A DNA stretch of 64,000 nucleotides from Sphagnum magellanicum (lineage: Eukaryota; Streptophyta; Sphagnopsida; Sphagnales; Sphagnaceae): the NCBI GenBank assembly GCA_021904315.1, contig CM038914.1, forward strand, positions 1,116,001 to 1,180,000. The letters are read 5' to 3'. Below the pieces are notes generated by a model. It was not told the origin of the DNA. It did not search any database and was given only the letters and a program-made list of their open reading frames with translations. Positions 12,387 through 25,529 of the stretch are shown here, piece after piece. The stretch's first letter is position 1. Each line of letters opens with the position of its first letter. Made by a program: the position numbers and the translations under genes.

Positions 12387-14160
12387 GATGGTAATTCAAT
12401 TTGTGCTTTTTCTGTGTTGTTGCTGAATAATCTTTGTGAAAACAATGAAGAATGGCCAACTTATGAGATTGGTTGTCTAATCATTGATTAGCATGGAGAT
12501 ACTTATGTGAATTTTTGCAATGCAGGAGAGTGGAGCAGATTTATCATGCCTTGCAGGTATGGGAAAAGTGCTGCTTTCTGAAGATCAGGGCAAATCGACA
12601 GTGGCCAACTGCCGAAACAGCTCACTGTGACTGGTTTTTTGGTCAGTACTAGGAGGAAGTCTACTGGTCCCTAACATGTGTTTGTTAGAGTTGGATGCCA
12701 AAAGACTTTTAAGTCAAGGCAACATTGCTGTTCAACAAAGACTTTGTGCAGCACAACAGGATCTCTGGATTACAAGAAGTCCAGACACTGACTATGTTCT
12801 AGGGATTTTGGTTTCTGGGTTCACAATGATGAGTGCAGCACAAAGTCCATCCCCTCTGTAAGCTCTGATCTGTAGTCCATGGGCAAGGAATCCTACTCCT
12901 GAGGCAGGTTTATAACCCCCCACCCTCCCCCTCCATCCCCCAATAAGTAGCCCTGGTCATTATCATCTCCCTTGGCAGTGACAGTGGGACCTGTTTGTGC
13001 ATTCTTTACACCACCACCGACTTGGGTGTGCCCTGGATCCCAATCTTGACTTTTAGGAGTTCCAGTTAGTCTCCTTTACCATGCAGGTTAAATTTCTGCT
13101 GGTAAATGACTGCCATGTCTTCCGTCATGCACAAAAAACTGTGGCATGAGACTGACTGGCTGAGTGCATGTCATGCCATTTGAGCTGGCTCTGCAGTTTT
13201 GACTAATTTGTATAGTTAACCAGCTTTGCCCAAGTTAACTAACATGTAGTTTTTGCTGAGGACAAAAATTGATCTCTTGTGATGATCTTGACAGTTACAG
13301 GCATTTCATTCATTCACTGCACAGCCTTTAGTGCAGTGAGGGCTGTTATATCCACACACTAGTAAAGTTTTGTGTCTTAAACAGACCTGTCCTGTTGGCT
13401 TTCACTGCTTGTCTCCATAAAGATTTGTGTCTCAGGGTGGAGTGGTCAGTAGTCAGGATACATGTAATTTGTAAGAAAGCTGCTACTAGTGTGAGAAGTC
13501 TGAAAATCACCTGAGACTCTGGTTTGCTGTGTTTTGTATGATATGTTTGAAGGTATTCTGTGAAGTCCTGAAACCTTATGGATCCACCTCGGTAATGTAG
13601 TTCAATTCTTGTTGCCAGGTGGTCTAATGCAATAGATTTGTTTGCTTTTTACTGCAATTTTTTTGTTGTGCATCTGGTTCATTATGTCTCAGAGGTTCTG
13701 AAGGTAATTGAAAGTATATGGGTTGTGCGGGATTTTTAAGTATTACTGTGGTCTAGTGAAAGTAAGTGTTGTGCAAGTGATTGTATTGTTAATTTTTCTA
13801 AAAATATCACTAATAACATGATTGAACAAAAAAAAAACCATTTGAAAGTTTGGATTTCAAATGTTGAATGTGATTTGAATTCTCACTGATTCAAATGTGA
13901 CAAAATCAAAATTAAATGATAGTTTTTGTATTAAAAGAGTTTAAATGTATCCATTTTAAACACCTCGTTTGTGGTGGATTTATTTCTTAATTTGTGTTTT
14001 GACATTATTCTTTCGTACTTTTTGATTGCACATGTAAATTTTTGTATGCATGATAAAAATAATGTTTCTTTAAGAATTCATTATGATTCCTTGTTAAAAG
14101 TAGATTCATTTAAGTTTATTGTAATATAAAAAATTATAAAACTCACTATGTTATTGTTAA
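12387..14160 (+). other. Importin 3' region and intergenic DNA
   Basis: No supported ORF follows the importin stop. A GGTAATTC donor-like site at 12390 and an ATGCAG acceptor-like site near 12525 could make a 3'UTR intron. From about 13.75 kb the sequence becomes AT-rich. I cannot place the polyadenylation site. Confidence 0.4.
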
Positions 14161-15046
14161 ATATGAACTTACATGATATATTGATCTATGTAGTACTCAG
14201 AAGCCATGACTGTGTCAGTCCACACTCCAACTAATTGTGCTTTAACATCTGGCCTGAAAGCATTTATGTATCTATTTAGGGAGAATCTGGATTGTGGATT
14301 TGTTTTTGTTGACAAATATAAACATGCAAGCATCAATGTGTGATGTATTGACATCAATGAAAAGCTCGGCTCAAGCCCTACCCTTGCTGCCATAATTTTT
14401 GAATATAGAAAACAACACAGATTAAAGTACCTTTTCTGTCCAACTGTGGTTGTAGTTTGAGTTGATGAAGATCTCCCATTCCTCATCATGTATACTTTAG
14501 CCTCAATGATGATGCAACTCCATGTCTAGGGTCTGCAGATTCCAAGAACCCTGAAGTTTAGGCTGAAGATCTCTCCATATCTCACAGGAAGATCCCAACA
14601 ATTTGCATCAAACAAAATCTTGAGCTCCAACAAAAAAATCATGTGCTCACGGGAAGATCCCAACAATTTGGATCAATCAAATCTTTTGAAGCTCCAACAA
14701 ACAAACAAACAACCTATTCCTCACAGCAAGCTCCCAACAATTTGGATCCATAGAAAATGAAAGATGGTTTCATGTTTTCTTGCAAGAGTTGGACAATAGA
14801 AAAATGTCTGACCTCAGAAATCAACTGCAGTAGGGGGGCTCCCACATTGAGCCTTTTGTGAAAATCAAAGGGTGTGTCTGTTGGTGTTGAAGAGTTCAAG
14901 AGGAGTCAACTGCAGACCTTTGTGCCAATTGGAGCATTCTTCTCGTCGGAGAAACCCTCCAGAAGGATCACCTGTTTGCTGCATTAGAGTCTGTTTTTCT
15001 GTGAATAACTCATCATGTTGAAGCTGTTATAAGATATGAGGAGGTA
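14161..15046. other. Intergenic region upstream of the LEA-like gene
   Basis: No supported gene. Minus-strand ORFs of 106 and 61 codons show no recognisable motif. The region includes the imperfect tandem repeat at 14581-14755 and presumably the promoter and leader of the LEA-like gene. I saw no clear ABRE (ACGTG) close to that gene's start. Confidence 0.4.
14581..14755. repeat. Three imperfect tandem copies, unit about 65-74 bp
   Basis: Copies begin at 14581 (ctcacaggaagatcccaac), 14646 (ctcacgggaagatcccaac) and 14720 (ctcacagcaagctcccaac). Each is followed by aatttg(g/c)atc; the first two also share gagctccaacaa or aagctccaacaa. Confidence 0.75.
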
Positions 15047-15960
15047 ATGGATCTGTATTTGAAGGAAAAGAGCAAAATGATTAGAGGTCTGGCAAACCAG
15101 GGTAGAAAAGACTCAATTGCCATAATGCATTGCATAAGTGGAGATGTCCTCCTGCTGGCAGGCACACAAGTGCACTGGCTGACTAAGTTTCTAGGAGAAA
15201 GGATGGGCTACAATGCTTACCAGTACACTCACTGCTGTGGCTCCTATTCCTCCACCGCCTCTGGGTAAGACCGATAATCTGTCCTTTGAAAGAACATCAG
15301 TAAGAAGAACCTTGGAACTCAAAGTAATCTATCAAAACACTGGAAATCATGAAGATCAAAGACTTCAAATTTGCAGATATCCTCAAGCTTAGAAAAGAAA
15401 CAAATTTAGCAATGAATCTCCTACTTCATACCTGTTAACTCAAATCAATGCTCTTGATTCACAAACTGCTAAAACTGCAATCAACAAGGTGAACTTGAAA
15501 GACGTATTACCAAATGTAGAGGTAAGTACAGTAGAGGTGAGCTTTGAGACTCACTGCTTTGTTCTCTCCCCTTGATGCCGTGTGCAGTGATGGAAGCACA
15601 GGAGATAAGAGCACTAACAGTAAAAAGGGGGTTGGCAAATATCAAGGTGGAGGGAAAGACACAAAACAAGGAAATGACTCAATGCGAGAGGTTTTCCGTG
15701 AAAAGCAATCAAATTACAGGGCTGACTTTGCACGGGTGAAGGAAACACCTCCACCTACCAAGCAGCAATGGTGGAAGCCTGACCCTGCTACAGGGGTGTA
15801 TGTTCCTGAAGACTACCATGGCAAAGTTACAACATGTACAACAAAATCAAGAAAGGTGAGTAAACCAATCATTCGTAGTGAAGAAACCACAACTCAGATA
15901 GATCGTAGTTGGTGGACCTCCATGGAGGAGCTTCCAGACATGGATCGCAAACCCTTGTAA
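15047..15960 (+). CDS. LEA-like protein (WWKPDPATG motif), two exons
   Basis: Exon 2 (15588-15960) encodes a hydrophilic Lys/Gly/Thr-rich stretch followed by WWKPDPATGVYVPEDYHG and, near the C-terminus, SWWTSMEELPDMDRKPL. A W-x-PDP-x-TG-x-Y-x-PE block followed by a second aromatic/acidic block is typical of small plant late-embryogenesis-abundant proteins of the LEA_3/SAG21 and At5g17165 kind, which are linked to desiccation and stress tolerance. Exon 1 (15047-15264) joins in phase: gg|gtaaga at 15265 and tgtgcag| at 15587 rebuild a Gly codon. The predicted protein is 196 aa. The N-terminal 73 residues have no recognised domain, and a later ATG at 15203 (MGYNAYQ) is a possible start; the ORF beginning at 15544 is only TTG-initiated. 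A donor-like GTGAGT inside exon 2 at 15855 would leave an implausibly short intron, so I left exon 2 whole. The LEA assignment is from motifs only. Confidence 0.7.
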
Positions 15961-17314
15961 CACAAAAATGATCAAGGTTAAACAAAAGGATAAAGACCTT
16001 GCAAGTAGTTTTACAGTTGCTTGAACTTTTTGTACTGGGAGTCCTGCTGCATGCAGGTAATATAAAAAACATGCAGGACAGACCAAAAAAAAGGCAAAAC
16101 CCTAAGGACTTTTGTCCTGTCTCAGGTGTAGGGTAATTGCTGCAATCTAGGAGACATATGTCTTTGAAAGGAGTGCTTGTTGACCAACATATGTAGTTTT
16201 CAAAGTGTTCCAGACCTTCCCCACTCTCGGTCACCTACAGTGTAGATCAATGTCTGTGATAGCAGAGGACAACAGAAGCATTAGTAAAACAAGGTTAAGA
16301 ACCAAGTGAGGTGAACAGAATTGAAACAGACATCAGAGAGACTTTGGATTTCTTGGTATAGAAAAAGAAAAATCTTTGTCAACAACACTTGGATACCAAA
16401 CTGCATTGAGGACAAAAGAAGGCTCAAATAGATACAACAGAAAATGACAGTAACAGGACAGGGCTTCTCCCTAACTATGACAGTTGAACAGTGAAGGCTA
16501 ATTCCTGAGGATAACAAGGAACACAACTGGAAAGCATCAGCAATAAATACCATGCTGATCATGACAAAATAGTGCAAGCATTAAAGCTTTCTCCTGTGAG
16601 GGAGTTCTGTCTACAAACACACAACAGGAAAAGTCTGGATCTCAAAAAAGACAGGTCAAACTGTGCCTGTGTACCTGCAAAGCAATCATTGTATGACTCT
16701 GTACATGAATGAAACACCGTATACAAGGTCTGCCCCTCTGATTAGAAGCAGCTCATTACAAGGAGGTTCAGAGTCATCAAATGAAACATCACCATTGTTC
16801 TTATTCCCCAGCATCTCCTTAAGGTATGAAAAAGTATTTTCCCACAAACAGCAGATCATCCCAAGAATGAAAACAATTCTATAGCAGCTATGTTGTACAG
16901 ATTCAATTGAATTTGCTCCTGATGTCCAGTTTGTCCAAATCTATGCTCTGAACCAGACCTGAGGGGACCTGGTGCGAAAAAGGAATAAAGAAGATGCATG
17001 AAGTACAGTTGAAGAACATAACAGCTCTCACGTGCAACAATAGACAGGTGCTTGTCTAGAAAGCTTGAAAATTAAAAAATTTGCACCTCCTTGACTCTGT
17101 CACAGCTTCTGAAAACTCAAACTGCCAAGTACAGAATCTGGATGCCAAAGAAAGACTCAGCCAAGGTGTACACAACCTGGATGGCAGAGAAAGTCTCAGC
17201 CAATATTTAGTGCAAAGGACATTCTTTTATCTCTTACAGATCTAACAACAAAACAGAAGCAAGCATTGACAATGAGAACGGAAATTTCAGAAGGGGCACT
17301 GCAATTTATGAAAG
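15961..17314. other. Convergent 3' region between the LEA-like and At1g01500-like genes
   Basis: No supported ORF. The two flanking genes face each other, so this stretch should hold both 3'UTRs. A CACGTG palindrome lies near 17028 but is downstream of both genes, so I do not read it as a promoter element. Confidence 0.4.
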
Positions 17315-18592
17315 TTAAAAGAACCCTCTTCCGAAGGTCCTTGCAGTGGCTTGGTATGTGCGGACCATCAAGCCCACACCAATACCAACACCAAGACACA
17401 TGCCCAAGCCTATTCCCACACCTACCCTAACACCCGCATTGAACCATGTCATCTCCCCATCAGACTCGCCATATCCGCTGCCTTCCAGGCCATAACCAAA
17501 GGCTGTCGTAGCTTTGTCAGTGAGATCCATGAAAGGGTTGGATCCCACAACCTGAAAAACCCATGTCAAAGGAAGACCACACTTAGGAAAAAAGAAGAGG
17601 AGGATACCAGAAAGTTACTCATCCGGTGCTCTGTGCTTACAAATCCCCACTGCAATCTACAAGATTGAACTAGCTAGGAGGAGAGTTCACTGTGTCAAGC
17701 ATTCTTCCAGAGTATACAAATCTGAGGGCTTCCAAATGGATGGAATTTTGAGCAATCCTCTTTGCAGAATTACTTGAAGTTTTTGTCGACGAGATCACAT
17801 AGAGAAAGATAGGGGGGCGTGAGCTTCGGGGAGGATCCTACTCACCAGTTGAGGCTGATGATCCATTGCTATGAGACTGCTGGTTGAATTTCTTCCAACT
17901 GCTTCGGATTCGGGAATGGCATCGAGAGTGATCTGGCGGTTCAGCCTTCTGCGTGCAATCATCTGCACAGTCCGCGTGAGGATGACTGGCGTTCCCGAGA
18001 ATCGGCCTACCACGCACACTTCTACGACTGGCGCAGGAGCGAGAGACATGCTAGGGTAATCATTTCGGCTTTTGAGGAAAACGCATCCGGACTGTCCAAC
18101 CACGCAGTTGCACTCCATTTTCCATTCCTGATGCGTGCTGTTTGCCGCGTCAGCAGGAGGAGGACGAGGTTCAGACTGTCGTTCTATAGTCCCGCTGAGG
18201 AGCGCCTCGTCCCTGTTGAAGACTTCGTAAGACACGGAGGCGCCACTGGCACGAAGATTGTCCGTGCTTACGTACGTTGCCTCTGCCGACTCTGTGTTTA
18301 TTCTATCCCTCCTGAGAACAAGAAGAGCTTCCTCGGAAGGCGAGATCCTTCCTCCATTGACTTCTAAAGCTGTACCGATGCTCCGTGCAGGAAAGCGTAC
18401 AGTCAGGGACTCCGGAGCGTCGTCGTCCAAGGCACAGCCGCTCACTCTCACATATATAACCCTTACATCCAACCACGCATTCGCTTGGACGTTACTACTA
18501 CTCACCTTGCTGTTGTAGCCAAGAAGAGCTGCTCTGCCATGTGTCCGCCCCGAAGAAGAAATCTCCCCCAAATTTTCCGGGTATTCCTCCAT
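17315..18592 (-). CDS. At1g01500-like protein (plant membrane-anchored protein of unknown function), two exons
   Basis: Exon 1 is 18592-17846 and exon 2 is 17551-17315; the 294-bp GT/AG intron is phase 0, giving 327 aa. The body contains WLDVRVIYVRVSGC, a LEVNGGRISPSEEALLVLRRDR block, YVSTDNLRASG, YEVFNRDEALLSGT, VVEVCVVGRFSGTPVILTRT and LDAIPE, in the same order as the Arabidopsis At1g01500 family as I know it. The C-terminus is the family hallmark: DGEMTWFNAGVRVGVGIGLG, then a glycine/valine-rich hydrophobic segment and VRTYQATARTF. The last segment looks like a single transmembrane or membrane-inserted helix. I start at the ATG at 18592 (MEEYPENLG); the upstream extension in frame begins only with GTG. 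No biochemical role is established to my knowledge. The gene looks intact. Confidence 0.9.
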
Positions 18593-19300
18593 CTCTCTCG
18601 TACTCCCTGCACCTTCTTCCCTTCTCCAAACCACGCAAGAAACAAAGGCGACTGAGCTAAAAACCACTGAGCTTGATCACACAACCGCCTCTTAACTGCG
18701 ATTCTAATGGCTCCATCATCATCTTCTTCTTCTCCTAGGAACCTCTCACGACGACGACAACACATGAGAAGATGTAACCCCGCCGAGCTTCAATAACAGC
18801 CAGAAAAAAAACACAACAGATCCAACCGAACAAGCGTCTTCTTCAATTTCTGTTTCTTGTCCCCACAAGGGATTCTCCACAACCACAATCCATCTCCGCC
18901 ATCAATTCTTCCGCAAATCCGAACCAAACAAACTAAAATAAATTCCAATACATACAATCTTCCCAAACCTCCAAAAAATCCACATCCTGAACGATGAGAA
19001 ACACGAAATCCAGCAGCACGGAGATCACAATCTGCAAGCAAAAGACACAGGGAAGACGATCGCGAACGACGATCGCGAGCAAGGTCGTTGCACCATCGCC
19101 TTCTCTCTGGAAGAGACGACCCGATGTATCCATCCATCTAGCCAGCCACCTATCCATCCATACCTCCAACATTCATCCAAAACGCACGTGTACCTTATCC
19201 TCCAGATGGTTGTGACGAATCTCCGTTCACACTAGTTTTGTGCTTTGGACGAACTCCATTCACACTGAAACTTGTGAAACTTTTCTTTGTAGTACAATTT
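18593..19300 (-). promoter_or_regulatory. Leader and promoter region of the At1g01500-like gene
   Basis: This stretch has clearly higher GC than the intergenic DNA beyond it and contains pyrimidine-rich and tccatcca repeats typical of a plant 5'UTR. A G-box/ABRE-like CACGTG (gcacgtgt) sits at 19185-19190, about 590 bp upstream of the ATG. ORFs seen here on either strand overlap each other and show no family match. Regulation by bZIP or bHLH factors is an inference from the motif alone. Confidence 0.4.
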
Positions 19301-19592
19301 CTTAAAGGTTATGTGTACAACAAGATAGGTAATGATTTATACCACTTTCTTCGACCTTAAATCTCAAGAATGGTATATTTTACCTTTGACTAATGTTCGG
19401 GCATGAATTAAATTGTGAAAGGCCAAACAAAATTATTATTTTTTAATTTAAAATTAAATTATATATATATATGGTCCCAACCATTAGGATATCATTATAA
19501 ATACAAAATGTAAGGTGTATTTTTTGTAATTTTTTTGAATTTTTTTAAAATTTGAAATATTATTGTGATCATTGAACCTAGTTTTGTCAAAT

Positions 19593-21740
19593 TCAAGTGG
19601 CAATGATTCATCAAATTTGGTTTAGGTAGGACAATTTTAAGTTTCATGGATCATCCTTTGGGCCATCTTAATAAATTGTCTTTTGAAAAATCTCTTTAAT
19701 CAATTCCTGAGTAAAAAAGAAATGTAAAGATGCCTTTTCAAATGTGTGTCATTTCAAAGTTTTTTTTCAAAAACAAATTTCAATATTTTTGCACCAATTT
19801 GCATCCTATTTCTCTTTAATTGAATTAAAATTCAACTCAATTCAATTCAACTTGCTTGCAATATGATTTAACATTTTCATTTGAATCGAACTTAATTTTC
19901 ACAAAATCAATTCATTTTTTCCTATCAATTTATTGTCATTACCAAGGCATAACACATAGCACAAGTAAATAATATTTGAACAAGAGTTGTTAGTTGTTAC
20001 AATATTGAACTTTTGTTTATGGTCATTGCCATTGGGCCTGTAATTAACGTGACATCATTAAGTAAATTCAAATGCAAATTTACATGCACATTCTCACAAT
20101 ATCACAACATTTACCAACAACATAACAAATAGTGATATGGTGGTCCAAGCAAAATAATTGTTGATTGGAAATGTGTTGATGAAAACTTTGCTCACCTCCT
20201 TTTTCTTTTTATTTTGACCATAAATTTTTATTTTTGTAAAAAAATTCAACAAACCCCAAATATAACAAAATTACTTCTTTGGATTTTGAATCTCGATTAT
20301 TCACCCAACACTATTGTACATGAATTTCTTTGCTAACATATGATGTTACAATTTAAAGTTGAACAAAATTTATTTTTGGTCTAAGGTGGTTAGTTTGTTC
20401 ATGCACCCACATTTATATAAGAGAGATATTGTTGTCTATTTATGTTCTATGGATAAAATCCATAATTTTAGGTGGATATGGGAATCAATACCTTTGGGGG
20501 CTTGGGACATGGGTGCAAAATGGTGCAATTGAATTGATTATTGAAGTTTTCATCTATTCAATTTGTCTAGGCTATGGACATCTCGATGTGATCTTCATCT
20601 AGAAATTTAGTTTAAAATTTTAAAATATAATACTTTTATCATAAGAAATATATTATTGATATAAAAAATAAATTGATTTTGATCTAATTTCAAACTAATT
20701 TTGACCCAATTTCAAATACATTGATTTTCATATTATCTATTTCATTTGTTTAGGTTGCATCTATCTTAGACATTATCCTAGTTGATTCTTGGTCCAAATC
20801 TCGACCAAATTCTAAATCCAAATGGATTATAGGGAAGTTAAATCTTAAGGTTAAGTCAATCCCATATTCATTTTTTAATGTAATTTCATCCATAGCCCTC
20901 CCCACATATACAAGTTTGAATTGAACTCATACTTACCTCTTCCAAGCTTAACTACCTCATTCCTTTTTTCTACCCATTTACATGGAGATAAATAACATGG
21001 AGGTTTATACTTAACCTTGGGCTATGCTATTACATTACTAGTTATAATCAATTAATCAAAAAACATAAATAATGTTTTGAAAATTAAATTTGATTGAATG
21101 ACATTGTATCAATCAAAAAACTTTGTGTGAAATTTTGCATTATTGCAAAATCGAAAAATGAGTTGTGTTTCTCTCAAAGGATTTTTTGAGAAAAATTTCC
21201 ATAAAAGTAGGGGAAAAAAGATGAGTTCACCACATTTAGTCTCTAGGATTTTACATGTAACAAAAAAATAGCAAGATTCTAGAAAACTTTTAGCTTCCTA
21301 TGTATCTTGTAACAAACTCGGCTAAATCTTCCTATGGATGGTTGCCAATGTGGCTACATCACAAAATCGAAAAAAATCACTACATTGCATGCAACTTGAA
21401 TTGAATTGAGTTCAAATTCTGAAATTTGATCCGAATACATTGAATGTGAATTCAAATCCTTAAATTTGATTCAAATACATTGAATGTGAATTTCATTGAA
21501 TTGAATTGGATGCAATTTGAATCTAATCAGATTTGAATTCCAATACAAAAGGTATTGAAAATATGCTTGCAATAATTTTGTTGAAAAAAAAACCTTCAAA
21601 AAGACACCTTTCCACCCCTCTTAAGAATCAACTAAATGGATTCCAATTTACAATTGTCCAAAGGACAATTCATCCAAAAGGATGACTTATGGAACCTAAA
21701 GTCGTCCTACCTAAACCAATTATAATGATGCCACTACAAT
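19593..21740. mobile_element. Probable non-autonomous DNA element with long degenerate inverted arms
   Basis: The left arm (about 19593-19780) and the reverse complement of the right arm (about 21570-21740) align over more than 100 bp. Both read ggtttaggtaggac, then tttaagtttcat or tttaggttccat, then tcatcctttgg or tcatccttttgg, then aattgtc, in the same order. No ORF of note lies inside. The interior carries a Tc-like GAATTGAATT-rich repeat. Exact ends and a target duplication could not be fixed. The superfamily is unknown. Confidence 0.6.
21400..21510. repeat. Tandem repeat, about 47-bp unit, two copies
   Basis: The string gaatacattgaatgtgaatt recurs as caaatacattgaatgtgaat, embedded in a repeated frame of ttcaaat(t/c)c..aaatttgat. 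It sits in the inner edge of the right arm of the inverted-repeat element. Confidence 0.6.
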
Positions 21741-24700
21741 AATTTAATATACTATCTCTTTCAAGCTTGTTTATTTAACCCATTTACTCTATGCATTTAC
21801 ATGGCCATGAAAGATTTGACATGAATAATGATGAACTATTGGGAATCATATGGGAACATAGAAAGAAAAAAAAAGGCAAGGGGGGAATTTTTCTTGGTTT
21901 GGAAAGGTATTATACTTGTAGAATTAATAATAATTTGCACATTGGATCAAATAAGCACAAATCTTTGTTTTAAAAATTGGTATTACTTACCTTTTGTCAA
22001 ACAAGTAAATTCCAATGACATTAATCCTGAGGCACTAGTATGTGGAGTTTTTTGCAAAATCTATTGTATGGTCCTCTCCTATTGATTCCTAATCTAGATT
22101 CCAAATATATTTGTCGAAACATTCCAAATTATAAATATAAGGTAATTCAATAAGTTTCGAAAATTGTTTTTTTGTTGCATTCATTTTTTACATGTATTAC
22201 ATCTTGCTCCTTGCCCTTCTTATCCAAATCTCTTGTTGCTTTATCATCACTATTTGTTGTGGGACTTATTATTTAGACATAATTGTTAATGTTGTTATTG
22301 CGCTTGTGTTTGAATTTTATTTTAAAGTAAATAGGATTTATTTGACATAGTAAATAGGATTATTTGCCATAGCTAGCATTAATAAGCTTTTAAACCTTAA
22401 ACACAAGATAAAAGCTATAGTCGTTGATCTTGATTCATAGGGTTGCAATGTTGTGCTTTGTGTACATGGGGAGGAATTTCTATTTGTTTTTACAAACTTC
22501 AATGCTTTTCTCTTTCATTTAAAGCAACTCCACATCTTCTCCTTTTCTTATTATTCTTGACAAATCTAGTTTTCAACTTTGACATCTCAAAAATCTCCCA
22601 AGGTTGTTCTTATAATCTTTCTTAGTTCTCTTTCATGTTTTGAAACAATACATGCTCTCTCACACATGAATATAGGTTATTACAAAGCCACAATAGTTGG
22701 AACCTAAACAACCCTATCAATAGCACACATATTCCATAAGTTGTAAACTTTTCTTCTTTACTTCCCACCTTCTTTATGTTTGTTTCTTCTTGTGTTTGGT
22801 TTTTTGCCATGCTCAAACATTGCAAATTTCCTTAGATGTTATTTTTTCCTCTCTTTTTGCAACTAATGCAATATTCTATAATTAATGCAAATAACAATAT
22901 GCTCTCCAATTCTTCTTTGTAGCTCAGCTTTTATGTCTTGGATTGTTGAACATCAATTACAATCTACACACTATGTTATTCAACTATGTTTGTTAGTTTT
23001 TAAATATGATTGTTGTTTAATGGGGCAACATCTGCATCCCCCTTAATGCCTACCTTTTTGTGTTGGTGCTAAATTGTTTGGAATATTTAACAAAGGGTCC
23101 AATTGGGTGACAAGAAACTTACAAATTTAATTTCTCCTTTTTGTTCAATTTTTTATGCCAAGCTTCAAGTTGAGAAAAATATAGGTAAGGAATCAAACTC
23201 ATGAAATAATTCCTTTGATATTGGGCATGTCTTTTTGCTTTTTCTTTTATCAAATGTCAATTGTGATCATTTTTTGTAGTAACATGTAGTAATTTTGTAA
23301 ATTATTGACACTACTTTTCAACTATGTCTTGCAAGAAAGAGAGGTCAAATTTTGTGTTTGATTTTAATATGACAATCCAATTTTTATCCCACTTTGGATT
23401 TATCCAATTGAACATTTATCATAGTAAAGGATTGGTCAAGTTCAATTGATTCTCAAGATTATCATTGTAAGCATCTCTAAGATTGCAAGCTTTTGTTTTC
23501 AACCAACCCAATGCACTCTTATTCAAAGTACACATTTCATATTGCCCTTTATCCAATAGGAAAATAGGGTCAAACCATGGAGACTATGACATTGTACAAA
23601 AAGTTTGTAATTATGTAAGATGATGGTTGTCAATCCATGGAACATGGGATTTGGGACTTTAAGGTTTGACATGAAAAAATGAGAATATAAATGTTAGGAC
23701 AAAATCAATAACAAGAGCAATATTTATAACATTATTTCTTTATTTCCAATTGTGTTGAGTTTTAAGGTTGAATTTGCTTAAATCATATATAATTGATAAT
23801 CTTTTGTGCACATTTCTTACCCTCTTTTGAAATATGATGGTAAGGAGGATGAAAAATTTGTAGAGAAAACAAAGAGGCGGGTTCCTTAGGTTGTGTAGTC
23901 AACTCTTGCTATTTTTGTAATTAAATATTCCTTGACAATTATAAGTTCCTTGGGTTGCTAATCAATATGTTTCAAAACTATAGTCATGTTACACTCAATG
24001 CAAGCCATTTGATGGTGATGAACATCAAAAGCTTTATTTTTAAAAAATGAAACTAAATGTACAAGAAGACATAATGGTTAGTTTACAAATTGCTTCTTGA
24101 TCCAAATATTCCACATGGGTTTGTTGAAAGCCCTTATGTGAATTACATTTATGCATTAAAATATGTTGGAAGCCAAATAAAAAATGTATATAGTTCCTTA
24201 ATGACATTAATGGAATGTCATTGTGTTTTGAAGTTGCATCGGATTGAAGTAGTTTTTTTTTCACACAACATGTTTTGCACAAAAAAAATGATAAGGAAAA
24301 TATGTATTAGGGGAAAATTGGAATATACCTAGATGGAAAGAAGGTCAAACTATTTTCTTTTTTTTTTTATTATTATAGAACATTATACCAATTTGGGCCA
24401 GAAAAAGGATAGAAATAGAAAGGAGGAAGAAAAAATGATGACTTGATTCATGGCAACACAAGAACACATTATTTTCAACTATTTAATTTTTATGGTCAAG
24501 ACCTTCCCATGAGTGACCATCTCACCAACTTTAAAACAAGGTTGTTGGGTGAAAATCTTTTAAGGTGTACCACCAAGGATGAAGAAAAAAACCTAGTCCT
24601 ATTCGCAATCTCCTCCCCCCCCCCCCTTTCCCCCATATTTTTTGATCCCCATCAAAACTAATGAATCAAATGTCAAATACTTCAGAAGTGCCATATTTTA

Positions 24701-25529
24701 CCATTAAAATTCTAAAATCCATCATTATCATCCATAAATATGTCTTTACATGGTAAAAAAAACTATGTTAAAAATATTGAAAAAGGTGATAATGTGTCAC
24801 AATTTTGGTACATCTTAGAGAATTTGGACCACCGTTATGCTTTTCACTTGTTTTGACTATTATTTGTCAAAGGTTACAAAAGGATTGTGAAAAAACTTTG
24901 TTGCTTGTTTGTTCTCAAATCTTGCACATTAGCAATCCTACACAATTTGTAAAGGTGAAAAGGTAATGGAAAATTGTTGTTATAAATTGATTATGACGAA
25001 AGCCAATGCATCATTCTTGGTTGTCATGATTACTTAATTTGACCCATGTTACACAAAACACATGGTTGATAAGGTGGATTCAAAGTTGTGGTCATAATGA
25101 CATGAAAATTATCTTGATTTTAAATAGAAAAAATTGAACTGGCTACAATGATGGCATTAAAATTTGAATAAGGCAATAATTTTTGATTGAATGTAAGGTT
25201 CATGATAGATTTTAACATTGGGCAAAATTGAAGTTTTTTTTTTATGCAAAGAAAAGGCATTTATTTTTATAGGTTTACCTTTGCTCTAGTGTTTCATTGC
25301 ATTTTCAAGTTCACATAAGGTTGTTTCTTTGGTTGATTCTTGCATCCAAACCTAAGTAGTAATATTGATTGTTTTGTCTTTTATGTTACATCTTAGTTGA
25401 AGAAAGCAACTTAATGTTGTTGGATTAGAAGGCCTATCACAAACTTCATTTGACAATAATAATCATATGAATTATTTTTTCATAGGTTTGTATTGCATAG
25501 ACATGGACATCATTTGTTTATTCATATTG

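Noticed and set aside
14169..14489. 106-codon minus ORF
   Set aside because: No family signature; not continued by plausible splice sites.
15855..15894. Possible intron within LEA exon 2 (GTGAGT...CTCAG)
   Set aside because: Only about 40 bp, below usual plant intron size, and the frame stays open through it to the conserved C-terminal block.
17195..17570. Opposite-strand ORF (17351-17668) over exon 2 of the At1g01500-like gene
   Set aside because: Shadow ORF; the minus-strand product has clear family identity and proper splice sites.
18790..19215. Overlapping 73-115 codon ORFs on both strands
   Set aside because: They lie in the GC-richer leader/promoter region of the At1g01500-like gene, overlap one another in different frames and match no family.
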